64,000 nt of DNA. Origin: Hyphomicrobiales bacterium. GTDB lineage: Bacteria > Pseudomonadota > Alphaproteobacteria > Rhizobiales > Beijerinckiaceae. Shown piece by piece: positions 27,077 to 35,390 of this stretch. How positions within the stretch are numbered: the first letter of the stretch is position 1; each line of letters begins with the position of its first letter. Under the pieces are notes generated by a model. That model ran no database searches, was not told where the DNA came from, and was given only the letters and a program-made list of their open reading frames with translations. The position numbers and the translations under genes are program-made. The stretch spans positions 182,789 to 246,788 of the forward strand of contig JAGXAN010000007.1 of NCBI GenBank assembly GCA_019075865.1, given 5' to 3'.

Positions 27077-28135
27077 ATGCACATGCATAAGCGTACATTC
27101 ATGAAGATGCTGCTCGCGAGCACCGCCATAACGGTGGCAGGGCTGCCGGCAGCCTATGCCGACATGTCATTTGATGGGCCAAAGGCCGGCCCCAAGGCAG
27201 TGCCGGGCAAAACCATTGTGGTATTGGCAGCCGACATGAAGAATGGCGGCATTCTCGGGGTGACCAATGGCGTCAAGGAAGCCGCCGCCAAAATCGGCTG
27301 GACCGTGCGGGTGCTGGATGGTGCCGGGTCGGTGCAGGGCCGCACGGCGGCCTTTGGTCAGGCCATGGCTCTCAAGCCCGATGGCATCGTCATCAATGGC
27401 TTTGACGCCGTTGAACAGCAGGCAGCGTTACAAGGCGTGGTTGCAGCCAAAATTCCGCTGGTTTCCTGGCATTCTGGCCCAAAAATCGGCTGCAGCGCAC
27501 CGGGTGGCATTTTTGCCAATGTTTCGACCGATCCGATGACCGTTTCGGAAGACGCGGCCAAATGGGCAGTGAATGATGCCGGTGGCAAGCCGGGTGTGGT
27601 GATTTTTACCGATTCGACCTATCAAATCGCCATCGACAAAGCCAATCGCATCAAGGAAACCATCGAGAAGATGGGCGGCAAGGTGCTGGAATATGTCGAT
27701 ACGCCCATCGCTGACACATCCACCCGCATGGGCCCGCTAACGACCAGCCTGCTGCAAAAGTATGGAAAATCATGGACGCATGCGCTGGCGATCAATGACA
27801 TCTATTTTGATTTCATGGGCCCGGCCCTGGCCGCAGCCGGAATTGCCGGCGACGGCGCGCCCAAGGCTGTGGCTGCGGGCGATGGTTCGGAATCCGCGTT
27901 CCAGCGCATTGGCACTGGGCAATATCAGGTGGTGACCGTTGCCGAACCGCTCAACCTGCAAGGCTGGCAATTGGTGGATGAATTGAACCGTGCCATCGCG
28001 GGCCAACCCTGCTCGGGCTACGTTACCGCGCCGTCAGTGATCACCAAGGCCGTAGTGGAAAAAATGGGCAAGAGCACGCAGTTTGACCCCGACAATGGCT
28101 ACCGCGAAGCCTACGCCAAGATCTGGGGCAAATGA
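27077..28135 (+). CDS. Sugar ABC transporter periplasmic substrate-binding protein
   Basis: A signal peptide (about residues 1-29, ending AAYADM) precedes a type I periplasmic-binding fold of the RbsB class: KTIVVLAADMKNGG, DGIVINGFDAVEQQ and GDGSESAFQRI. It captures the sugar for the permease and ATPase encoded just upstream. CTGGAGG precedes the ATG. A close paralogue lies alone at 51465-52565, sharing the AADMxNGG, DGAG and ISAGDGS-type segments and the Gly-Lys C-terminus after IW. Confidence 0.93.
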   Translation: MHMHKRTFMKMLLASTAITVAGLPAAYADMSFDGPKAGPKAVPGKTIVVLAADMKNGGILGVTNGVKEAAAKIGWTVRVLDGAGSVQGRTAAFGQAMALKPDGIVINGFDAVEQQAALQGVVAAKIPLVSWHSGPKIGCSAPGGIFANVSTDPMTVSEDAAKWAVNDAGGKPGVVIFTDSTYQIAIDKANRIKETIEKMGGKVLEYVDTPIADTSTRMGPLTTSLLQKYGKSWTHALAINDIYFDFMGPALAAAGIAGDGAPKAVAAGDGSESAFQRIGTGQYQVVTVAEPLNLQGWQLVDELNRAIAGQPCSGYVTAPSVITKAVVEKMGKSTQFDPDNGYREAYAKIWGK

Positions 28136-28223
28136 GCCAAAATTCGGCGCGGCGGTTCAAACTGCTGCGCCGTTTCGCAAGGAATATAATGTGGAATTAG
28201 CGGGCGGGTGCGATGGCCTGAAT

Positions 28224-28568
28224 TCAGAGTGCGCAAAGGCTGGAGCGGGTTAAAAAACGCTTCTCGCGGCCATTGTCCAGCGAGAACATGCCACCACGAC
28301 CCGGCACGACGTCGATCAAAAGATCCGTATGCTTCCAGACTTCATATTGCGAGCCGCTGATATAGAACGGCATGCCACCAATTTCGCCCAGCTTGATGTC
28401 GATGTCGCCGATAAGGAAATCGCCCTGCGCGTAGCACATAGGTGAGGAACCGTCACAGCAACCGCCCGATTGATGGAACAATACAGGGCCATATTCGCTG
28501 ACGATTTCGGCAAGAAGATCGAGCGCAGCAGGGGTCGCTGTCACTTTGTCGAGGGTAACATCCGTCAT
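28224..28568 (-). CDS. DUF779 protein, aldehyde dehydrogenase partner
   Basis: A 114-residue protein with the DUF779 signature LFHQSGGCCDGSSPMCY, rich in Cys, then GDIDIGEIGG-like and PFYISGSQYEVWKHTDLLIDVV. Genes of this family habitually sit beside NAD-dependent aldehyde dehydrogenases; the Cys cluster suggests a metal or thiol role, but the function is not established. GGAGG six bases ahead supports the ATG at 28568 (MTDVTLD). It lies 72 bp downstream of the aldehyde dehydrogenase and is probably co-transcribed. Confidence 0.88.
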   Translation of the reverse strand: MTDVTLDKVTATPAALDLLAEIVSEYGPVLFHQSGGCCDGSSPMCYAQGDFLIGDIDIKLGEIGGMPFYISGSQYEVWKHTDLLIDVVPGRGGMFSLDNGREKRFLTRSSLCAL

Positions 28569-28640
28569 GGCAACCTCCGGTATCGCCGTGCAGAAGATAG
28601 GCCGCCCATTCTTTCGAACAAGCGGCCCATTCATTGACGA

Positions 28641-30161
28641 TCAGAAGAATCCGAGCTTCTTGGGGCTGTAGCTAACCAGCATGTTCTTGGTCTGCTGGTA
28701 GTGATCGAGCATCATCTTGTGGGTCTCGCGACCGATGCCAGACTGCTTGTAACCGCCAAATGCCGCATGTGCCGGATAGGCATGATAGCAATTGGTCCAG
28801 ACCCGACCGGCCTGGATGGCGCGACCAAAGCGATAGCAAATGTTGGCGTTGCGGCTCCAGATGCCAGCACCAAGACCGTAGAGCGTGTCATTGGCAATCG
28901 CCAGTGCTTCGGCCTCGTCCTTGAAAGTGGTGACTGAGACGACGGGTCCAAAAATTTCTTCCTGGAACACGCGCATCTTGTTGTGACCCTTGAACACGGT
29001 TGGCTTCACGTAGAAGCCACCGGCCAGATCGCCGCTCTGGACAAGACGCTCGCCGCCAATCAACACTTCCGCGCCTTCCTTGCGGCCGATGTCGATGTAG
29101 GAGAGAATCTTTTCCATCTGCTCGCCGGATGCTTGGGCACCGATCATCGTGGAGGGATCCATCGGGTGGCCCTGGGTGATTTCGGCAACGCGCTTTAGCG
29201 CCTTGGCCATGAACTTGTCGTAGATCTTTTCATGGATCAGGGCGCGGCTGGGGCAGGTGCAGACTTCGCCCTGGTTGAGCGCGAACATTACAAAGCCTTC
29301 AACCGCCTTGTCGAAGAAATCATCATCTGCGTCGCAGACGTCTTCAAAGAAGATGTTGGGGGATTTGCCGCCCAATTCCAGCGTCACCGGAATCAGGTTT
29401 TGCGAAGCATATTGCATGATGAGGCGACCGGTCGTCGTCTCGCCGGTAAATGCAATCTTTGCAATGCGGTTCGAGGAGGCCAGCGGCTTGCCAGCCTCTA
29501 GGCCAAAGCCGTTGACAATGTTGAGGACGCCCTTGGGCAGGATATCGCCAATAAGCTCAATCCAGACCATGATCGAGGCCGGGGTTTGTTCTGCCGGCTT
29601 AAGCACGACGCAATTGCCAGCGGCCAGAGCAGGCGCCATTTTCCAGCAGGCCATCAGAAGCGGAAAATTCCAGGGAATGATCTGGCCAACCACACCGAGG
29701 GGCTCATGGAAATGGTAGGCGACCGTATCATGGTCGATTTCACTCAACGATCCTTCCTGTGCGCGAATGGAACCGGCGAAATAACGGAAATGATCGATAG
29801 CCAGGGGCAAATCGGCGGCGCGGGTTTCGCGGATCGGCTTGCCATTGTCCCAGGTTTCTGCGACCGCCAATTTTTCAAGATTGGCTTCCATACGGTCGGC
29901 AATCTGGTTCAACATCAGCGCGCGTTCGGCCGGGCTGGTGCGGGCCCAGGCGTCCTTGGCGGCATGGGCAGCATCGAGCGCGGCTTCGATGTCGGATGCA
30001 TCCGAGCGGGCAATCTTGCAAATTACCTTGCCGTGAATTGGCGAGATATTGTCGAAATATTTGCCCGCACCGGGTTTGCGCCAGGTGCCGTTGATGTAAT
30101 TGTCATAGGTGTCGGCAAAAGGATGGGCAGCGAAATTGGATTGTTTAGGCTGTGCCGTCAT
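28641..30161 (-). CDS. NAD-dependent aldehyde dehydrogenase (AcoD/ExaC type)
   Basis: A full-length 506-residue aldehyde dehydrogenase: [25 protein letters not shown] with the general-base Glu, catalytic Cys in [21 protein letters not shown] and the end [25 protein letters not shown]. The [10 protein letters not shown] wording and the DUF779 partner point to the acetaldehyde/short-chain aldehyde group (AcoD, ExaC, AldB). GGAGG precedes the ATG. A GAF-Fis regulator gene lies directly upstream and a sigma-54-like promoter is seen in the gap. Confidence 0.94.
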   Translation of the reverse strand: MTAQPKQSNFAAHPFADTYDNYINGTWRKPGAGKYFDNISPIHGKVICKIARSDASDIEAALDAAHAAKDAWARTSPAERALMLNQIADRMEANLEKLAVAETWDNGKPIRETRAADLPLAIDHFRYFAGSIRAQEGSLSEIDHDTVAYHFHEPLGVVGQIIPWNFPLLMACWKMAPALAAGNCVVLKPAEQTPASIMVWIELIGDILPKGVLNIVNGFGLEAGKPLASSNRIAKIAFTGETTTGRLIMQYASQNLIPVTLELGGKSPNIFFEDVCDADDDFFDKAVEGFVMFALNQGEVCTCPSRALIHEKIYDKFMAKALKRVAEITQGHPMDPSTMIGAQASGEQMEKILSYIDIGRKEGAEVLIGGERLVQSGDLAGGFYVKPTVFKGHNKMRVFQEEIFGPVVSVTTFKDEAEALAIANDTLYGLGAGIWSRNANICYRFGRAIQAGRVWTNCYHAYPAHAAFGGYKQSGIGRETHKMMLDHYQQTKNMLVSYSPKKLGFF

Positions 30162-30247
30162 AACGTCCTCCAGAGTTGCGCCCGTCCATTGTTTTGCGGG
30201 CGTTGGGGACGAAAGAAATCAGAAAATAGGGGAGGGCGACAGATGCG

Positions 30248-30261
30248 GCAACTGGATTGCC
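30248..30261 (-). promoter_or_regulatory. Sigma-54-type -24/-12 promoter candidate for aldehyde dehydrogenase
   Basis: On the minus strand GGCAATCCAGTTGC has GG and GC exactly 10 nt apart and fits GGCACGNNNNTTGC at 8 of 10 defined positions. It would start transcription about 75 nt upstream of the aldehyde dehydrogenase ATG, which has a strong GGAGG. Sigma-54 promoters are known for related acetaldehyde/acetoin genes controlled by AcoR-type activators. Confidence 0.55.
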
Positions 30262-30270
30262 TGCTCCAAC

Positions 30271-30288
30271 TGTCTCACAATTGAAACA
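30271..30288. promoter_or_regulatory. Inverted repeat TGTCTCA-N4-TGAAACA, candidate Fis-type activator site
   Basis: The two 7-bp arms match at 6 of 7 positions (TGTYTCA). The element lies just upstream of the sigma-54-like promoter and 14 bp past the stop codon of the GAF-Fis regulator gene. It is the best dyad in the 140-bp gap and may be that regulator's binding site. Only one copy is clear. Confidence 0.5.
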
Positions 30289-30301
30289 CTTGTGGCCTGC
30301 T

Positions 30302-31288
30302 CTAGTTGTTTCGATGCCACTCGGCCTCAGCGACAATGCCGTGCTGGGCGAGTTTGCGGTAGAGGGTCGCTCGAGAAATCCCCAGCGCCTTGGCGGTATG
30401 GGTCACGTTATGGGCGTTTCGCTCCAGCGTGCGGCGCAAGACGCTGCGCTCGGCACAGTCGAGAGTATCGCCTTCGGGAGGGCTATTCTCCAGTACTTCG
30501 GGCGCGGGTATATTCAATTGCCGCTCGCTGTGCGAGAGGCCAAGGGTGCGACGAGCCGCATGGGTGGCTCCAATGATAAGGTCATGGCGGTCTATGGCAA
30601 CCAGCGCCGGGCCATGTGCTGGTTTTTCCGGCAGCATGACGATGCGATGACCGGCAAAGGCCAGATTGAAATTGCGGGTTTCGATCTTCTGGGCCGCATC
30701 CACAGCCAGCGAACAGATGATGCGGGCAAATCCTTCCGACAGGTCCGGCTTGCAGGTTGACACATCAATCACTGCAGCCAGCGCGCCAAATTCGTCATGA
30801 ATGGGAGCCGTCATGCAACTCAATATGGTGTTGCGGGTCAAAAAATGCTGATCGCGGTGGATGACGACAGGGCGTTGTTCGACCAGCGCCGTCCCGATGG
30901 CATTGGTGCCCTGGCTTTTCTCACTCCAGTTGGCACCCAGCCAAAGGCCCCAGTTTTCAAACAACGTGTCGTCCGCCGCTGATCCGCGTCGCTCCAGAAT
31001 GACGCCCTTGTGGTTGGCCATGACCACGGTGCAACCGGCATGGCCGACGAGGTCAAATACCTGATCGAGCGAGGGGTGGGCGACCTGGATCAGACGGCCC
31101 AGAGCCTCGCGTTCATGGCGCAGGGCAAGGTCCTCAAGACGCTCGGGCAGCAAATCGCCGCCCGGAGACAGGGCGTGCAGGCGCGATGAGCGTGTCCAGG
31201 ATGCAACAACGGGCGAGACAGCCGCTGAACTGCTCGCAACAGCGCGGGTGACTTCATTGACATGGCTAAACTTGTCCCGGCTTGCCAT
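30302..31288 (-). CDS. GAF-Fis transcriptional regulator, AcoR-like but lacking the AAA+ domain
   Basis: The 328-residue protein has an N-terminal region with a GAF-type sensor (about 65-215, including GTNAIGTALVEQRPVVIHRDQHF and CMTAPIHD) and a C-terminal Fis helix-turn-helix (NAHNVTHTAKALGISRATLYRKLAQHGI). Between them is only about 60 residues; the GETGTGKE and GAFTGA motifs of sigma-54 activators are absent. AcoR proper is about twice as long. It probably senses a small molecule related to the aldehyde and regulates the downstream dehydrogenase. The ATG at 31288 follows CAGG. Confidence 0.9.
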   Translation of the reverse strand: MASRDKFSHVNEVTRAVASSSAAVSPVVASWTRSSRLHALSPGGDLLPERLEDLALRHEREALGRLIQVAHPSLDQVFDLVGHAGCTVVMANHKGVILERRGSAADDTLFENWGLWLGANWSEKSQGTNAIGTALVEQRPVVIHRDQHFLTRNTILSCMTAPIHDEFGALAAVIDVSTCKPDLSEGFARIICSLAVDAAQKIETRNFNLAFAGHRIVMLPEKPAHGPALVAIDRHDLIIGATHAARRTLGLSHSERQLNIPAPEVLENSPPEGDTLDCAERSVLRRTLERNAHNVTHTAKALGISRATLYRKLAQHGIVAEAEWHRNN

Positions 31289-31535
31289 AATGCTACCTGG
31301 TACATTGTCAAATTACGTCAGATGCAAATTCGGCGCGCAGGTTCCGGTAAGGATCCGCAGACAGAGCGAAACTGCAACTGATCAACTTCCCATTATTGCG
31401 GAAGTCTATCGCATCCTTTATCCACGCGCAAATCTGTTTCCTTCATTCTTTCGAATAGGCAATGTATAAGGGGCGAAGTCTTTAGAGCCACCAAGGCCAA
31501 CGGCAAATGCAGGTTTATGTTTCAAGGGGAAGAAT

Positions 31536-32522
31536 TTGAATCGTGATGAAATGACCTTTTCCGTTGCGCCGATGATGGATTGGACGGATCGCCATTGCCG
31601 GTATTTCCACCGGCTGATGACGCGCCATGCCCGGCTTTATACCGAAATGGTGACCACAGGGGCGATATTGCATGGCCCGCGTGACCGGCTGTTGGGTTTT
31701 GACGCGCAGGAACACAAGGTTGCGGTGCAATTGGGTGGCAATGACCCGCATGATCTGGCGCAATGCGCGCGGATTTGCGAAGACTATGGCTATGACGAAA
31801 TCAATCTCAATGTCGGTTGCCCGTCGGACAGGGTGCAGAATGGTGCCTTCGGCGCCTGCCTGATGCGCGAACCCACGCTGGTGGGAGAATGCGTTCAGGC
31901 GATGAAAGCCAGCGTCAAGCTGCCGGTTACGGTCAAATGCCGCATTGGCGTTGACGATCAGGAACCGCAGCAGGCGCTTTGGGACATGGCGCAGACGATG
32001 CGGGATGCCGGGGTTGATGGCTTGATTGTCCATGCGCGCAAGGCCTGGTTGCAGGGCCTCAGCCCGAAGGAAAACCGGGACGTGCCGCCGCTGGACTACG
32101 GCTTGGTGTATCAGTTGAAACGGGCTTTTCCGAACCTGCCGATCGCGATCAATGGGGGAATTGCGGATTTGCCGCAGACGCAGGCGCATCTGGCCCATGT
32201 CGATGGCGTCATGATGGGGCGTGCCGCCTATCACAATCCCATGCTGCTTCTGGATGTCGATCCGGTGCTGTTTGGCACGCCGCGTCCGGTTGCAGATGGC
32301 TTTGCCGCGCTGGAGGCCTATTATCCCTATATCGAGCGGCAATTGCAGCAAGGTGTGCGGCTCCATTCGATCACCCGGCATTTACTGGGCATGTTTACAG
32401 GGATTGCGGGGGCACGGGCGTTCCGGCGGCATTTGTCCGGGGAGGGGATGCGCGAGGGGGCGGGCCTGGCTGTGCTGCGCGATGCGGTAAAACTGGTGCG
32501 TCCGGTTTTGCAGGCGGCTTAA
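31536..32522 (+). CDS. dusA: tRNA-dihydrouridine(20/20a) synthase DusA
   Basis: A 328-residue FMN-dependent TIM-barrel enzyme with FSVAPMMDWTDRHCRYFHR, LYTEMVTTGAI, the catalytic Cys in NLNVGCPSDRVQNGAFGACLM, VHARKAWLQGLSPKENR and INGGI. These are specific to DusA, which reduces U20/U20a in the tRNA D-loop. The likely start is TTG at 31536 with AAGGGGA six bases ahead; ATG at 31551 lacks a ribosome site. The gene stands alone between divergent regulator and convergent ABC genes. Confidence 0.94.
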   Translation: MNRDEMTFSVAPMMDWTDRHCRYFHRLMTRHARLYTEMVTTGAILHGPRDRLLGFDAQEHKVAVQLGGNDPHDLAQCARICEDYGYDEINLNVGCPSDRVQNGAFGACLMREPTLVGECVQAMKASVKLPVTVKCRIGVDDQEPQQALWDMAQTMRDAGVDGLIVHARKAWLQGLSPKENRDVPPLDYGLVYQLKRAFPNLPIAINGGIADLPQTQAHLAHVDGVMMGRAAYHNPMLLLDVDPVLFGTPRPVADGFAALEAYYPYIERQLQQGVRLHSITRHLLGMFTGIAGARAFRRHLSGEGMREGAGLAVLRDAVKLVRPVLQAA

Positions 32523-32537
32523 AAGGGTCTTCCCGCG

Positions 32538-33392
32538 CTAACGCCAGTGCAAGAATCGACGCTCCGCCCAGCCGATGATTTGCGACAGGGTGAAGCCCAG
32601 GCCTGATAGAACGACGACGCCCGCCAGCAATTGATCCGTCTGCATCAGATTGCCCGCGGCCAGCACCATGGCCCCGAGGCCATGCTGGGCACCGATCATT
32701 TCGGCTGCCGTGAGCAGGATGATCGCGATGGACGTCGAGATGCGCGCGCCCGAAAGCAATGCGGGCAGGGCACCGGGCAGAATGATCCGTGTCAGGATCG
32801 TCCAGCGTGGCACGCCAAAGCTTTGTGCCATGCGGATCAATCCGCGATCCACATTGTCGACCCCGCCAAAGGTCGCGATCACCATGGGTGAAAATACGCC
32901 AAAGGCAATGGTGGCGACCTTCGAGACTTCGCCAATGCCCAGCCAGAGGACAAACAGCGGCAGCAAAGCGATTTTGGGGATGGGAAACAGTGCCGATACC
33001 AGCGGCAGGGCGCTGGAGCGTGCCAGCGAGAACAGGCCAATGGTGAGGCCGATCACGACGCCAAAGCTCGCGCCCAAGGCCCAGCCAAGCGCGAGGCGGC
33101 GGATGGAAGCCATGAAATTGACCGCGAGCGAACCGTCCTTGACCATGGCAACAAGCGCGGCAAAAACTTCGCCCGGCTTTGGCAGGGACAGATCGCTCAC
33201 CCATCCGTAATGCGTGACCACCCACCACAGGGCGAGCACTAGCAGAAAGGTCACCAGCGGCACGAAACGCAAACGGCGCGGCGCAAAGCCGCCGCCCCGG
33301 AATGGCACCGACTGGCGCGCGGGCGCGGCGGCAAGGACAGGCTCACCTAGGATGGGCGCAACGCGCAGGGTGACGGGTTTGAGATCAGCCAT
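32538..33392 (-). CDS. ABC transporter permease, nitrate/sulfonate/taurine type
   Basis: A 284-residue inner-membrane protein with about six helices and the SsuC/TauC-type segment LFPIPKIALLPLFVLWLG, then the coupling EAA-like loop AQSFGVPRWTILTRIILPGALPALLSG. It starts at ATG 33392 and overlaps the ATPase gene by 8 bp, so the two are translated together. Substrate (sulfonate, taurine, nitrate or pyrimidine-like) cannot be fixed. It is the last gene of a three-gene minus-strand operon. Confidence 0.9.
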   Translation of the reverse strand: MADLKPVTLRVAPILGEPVLAAAPARQSVPFRGGGFAPRRLRFVPLVTFLLVLALWWVVTHYGWVSDLSLPKPGEVFAALVAMVKDGSLAVNFMASIRRLALGWALGASFGVVIGLTIGLFSLARSSALPLVSALFPIPKIALLPLFVLWLGIGEVSKVATIAFGVFSPMVIATFGGVDNVDRGLIRMAQSFGVPRWTILTRIILPGALPALLSGARISTSIAIILLTAAEMIGAQHGLGAMVLAAGNLMQTDQLLAGVVVLSGLGFTLSQIIGWAERRFLHWR

Positions 33393-34155
33393 TTTGCACC
33401 ATTTCCCGATCCGCCATGGCGGCTTCGTCACGAATGAGGTGCCAGATATGATCGCGGATGGCGAGCAATTCGGGGGAATCGTCGCGCCGTGCAGCCAGCG
33501 GCATGTCAATGGAGACCAATTCCCGCAAGCGGCCTGGTCGGCGTGATAAAACCGCAATCTTATGACCTAGTTGCACGGCTTCGCTCAGATTATGAGTCAC
33601 ATAGACAGCGCTGAATCCGGATTGTTGCCAAAGGGCTTTCAAATCTTCCATCAATAGCGCGCGGGTCTGCGCATCGAGGGCGGAGAGGGGTTCGTCCATC
33701 AACAGGATCGCCGGACTGACCGCGAGCGCCCGTGCGATTGCCGCCCGTTGGCGCATGCCCCCGGAAAGCTGCTTGGGCAGGGCCTTGGCAAACTCGCGCA
33801 GATTGACGCGCGTGAGCACGCCTTCGATGCGCGCATCGCGGTCGGCGCGTGACAGGCCATGATGGCGCAGTGCTAATTCAATGTTGCCGTACACGCTCAG
33901 CCAGGGCACCAGCGCAAAATCCTGGAAAACGTATGTGAGCGGATTGAGCGTGGCAGCCTCGGCGACGCCAGTGGTGAATACCCCGCCGCTATCGGGCTTT
34001 TCCAAACCGCCGAGGATACGCAGAAGTGTGGATTTGCCGCAGCCGGAAGGGCCCAGCACAGCCATAATCTGGCCGCTCTCGACATGAAGCGATACGTCCT
34101 GAAGGATCACCATCCCGCCATAGGCGTGGGTGATGCTTTGCGCCATCAAATCCAT
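33385..34155 (-). CDS. ABC transporter ATP-binding protein, nitrate/sulfonate/taurine type
   Basis: A single 256-residue ABC domain: Walker A GPSGCGKST, Q-loop YVFQDFALVPWLSV, signature QLSGGMRQRAAIARAL, Walker B ILLMDEPLSALDA and the H-loop VYVTHNLSEAV. The QDFALVPWLSV and GGLEKPDSG wording is that of SsuB/TauB/NrtD proteins. It lies between the binding-protein gene (12 bp upstream) and the permease gene it overlaps. No alkanesulfonate monooxygenase or nitrate reductase gene is nearby. Confidence 0.92.
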   Translation of the reverse strand: MDLMAQSITHAYGGMVILQDVSLHVESGQIMAVLGPSGCGKSTLLRILGGLEKPDSGGVFTTGVAEAATLNPLTYVFQDFALVPWLSVYGNIELALRHHGLSRADRDARIEGVLTRVNLREFAKALPKQLSGGMRQRAAIARALAVSPAILLMDEPLSALDAQTRALLMEDLKALWQQSGFSAVYVTHNLSEAVQLGHKIAVLSRRPGRLRELVSIDMPLAARRDDSPELLAIRDHIWHLIRDEAAMADREMVQNG

Positions 34156-34167
34156 TTGGATTCAAAC

Positions 34168-35181
34168 CTATTTGGTGAATTCCTGATCGACGAAAGCTTT
34201 GGCATCGACGTCGGGGTTCACCAGCTTCAGCGACTTGTACCATTGGATCTGCCGCTCGATATCCGCCAGATTGATCTTGCCGGAGGCGTCGACAAAGACG
34301 GCCGAATGGATGATCTTGTCGGTGGCAACGTCCGGGGGCAGGCTGGTGAATACATATTTGGCGATCAGCGCCGCGGCAGCTTTGGTGTCGTCATTGACGA
34401 CGGGTTTGCCGCTGGCATCCTTTTGCAGGAACGCCTTGGCGTAGTCGCTGCACCCATGCTGATAAGCGGTAACGAAACGCTTCACCAAATCCTTGTTGTT
34501 CGCCACCATTTTGACCGAACCGAACAGCGCGCCATATTGATAATCGGCGATCTGCGAAAACAGGCCGAGATAATGGGCGTCGCCCGACTTGACCAAAGGC
34601 TGTGCAAACTGGGGCGGCAACAGTGTTACATCGACCTGGCTGGTCTTGATGGCCGCGACCATGCTGGCTATGCCCTGGAGCGGTTTGATATTGTTCTTTG
34701 CAAGGTCGAGATGCTCGGCCTCGGCGATCTGGCCAAACATGTAATGCTGGGAGGAACCGACCTGCGTGACGGCAACGGAGGTGCCCGCCAGCTTGTCAAA
34801 GCCGGTGACGCCGCGCTGGAAGGCGGTGTTTGAGGCGAGCACCGTCGTGCCGTCATATCCTTTGCGCTCAGCGCCCTGCGAGGCGATGATTTTCAGCACG
34901 CCCTTACCGGCCAGATTATAGGTGCCGGCGGTGATGGCGGTGGCGCCAAAGTCAAGATCTCCGGAGGCGATGGCAACAGCAATGGGCTGCGCGGCCTGGA
35001 AATATTTGAAATTGACGTCGAGGCCGGCGTCCTTGAAATATCCGCGCTCCTGCGCCAGGAACAACCCACCCGATGACACAAAACGCAAAACCCCGACATT
35101 GACCTTGTCCGCGGCACTGGCCGGCGTGACAAAAGCGGGAAGCATGGCCAGTGCCAAACCAGCGATAAAATTGAAGCGCAT
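34168..35181 (-). CDS. ABC transporter substrate-binding protein, NMT1/SsuA type
   Basis: A signal peptide ending in TPASAAD (about residue 24) precedes a type II periplasmic-binding fold with FLAQERGYFKDAGLDVNFKYFQAAQPIAVAIASGDLDFG, the standard opening of SsuA/TauA/ThiY-like proteins when read in parts. It feeds the permease and ATPase downstream. I choose ATG 35181 with CAGGGAG upstream. The true ligand is unknown. It is the first gene of its operon and divergent from gyrA. Confidence 0.9.
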   Translation of the reverse strand: MRFNFIAGLALAMLPAFVTPASAADKVNVGVLRFVSSGGLFLAQERGYFKDAGLDVNFKYFQAAQPIAVAIASGDLDFGATAITAGTYNLAGKGVLKIIASQGAERKGYDGTTVLASNTAFQRGVTGFDKLAGTSVAVTQVGSSQHYMFGQIAEAEHLDLAKNNIKPLQGIASMVAAIKTSQVDVTLLPPQFAQPLVKSGDAHYLGLFSQIADYQYGALFGSVKMVANNKDLVKRFVTAYQHGCSDYAKAFLQKDASGKPVVNDDTKAAAALIAKYVFTSLPPDVATDKIIHSAVFVDASGKINLADIERQIQWYKSLKLVNPDVDAKAFVDQEFTK

Positions 35182-35390
35182 CAACGAGACTCCCTGAAAT
35201 TTGAGCCGGATATTTGCACAGCAGGCGACGTATGTCGATCAGCGGGGGGCAGAATTGAAACTCTGTGTTCAAACGTCCGCTTTTACGCATTTTCGCGCTG
35301 GGAAAAGATGACAAATCCGTCGTTGAGGTAGCGTTTTGGGTGAGAATCGTTTACCACAAGACGGTGTTACCCCCAAATAGGTTGTATGAA

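Noticed and set aside
35265..35390. Upstream extension of gyrA from a GTG
   Set aside because: The added 42 residues are not like any GyrA N-terminus and lie in the promoter gap.
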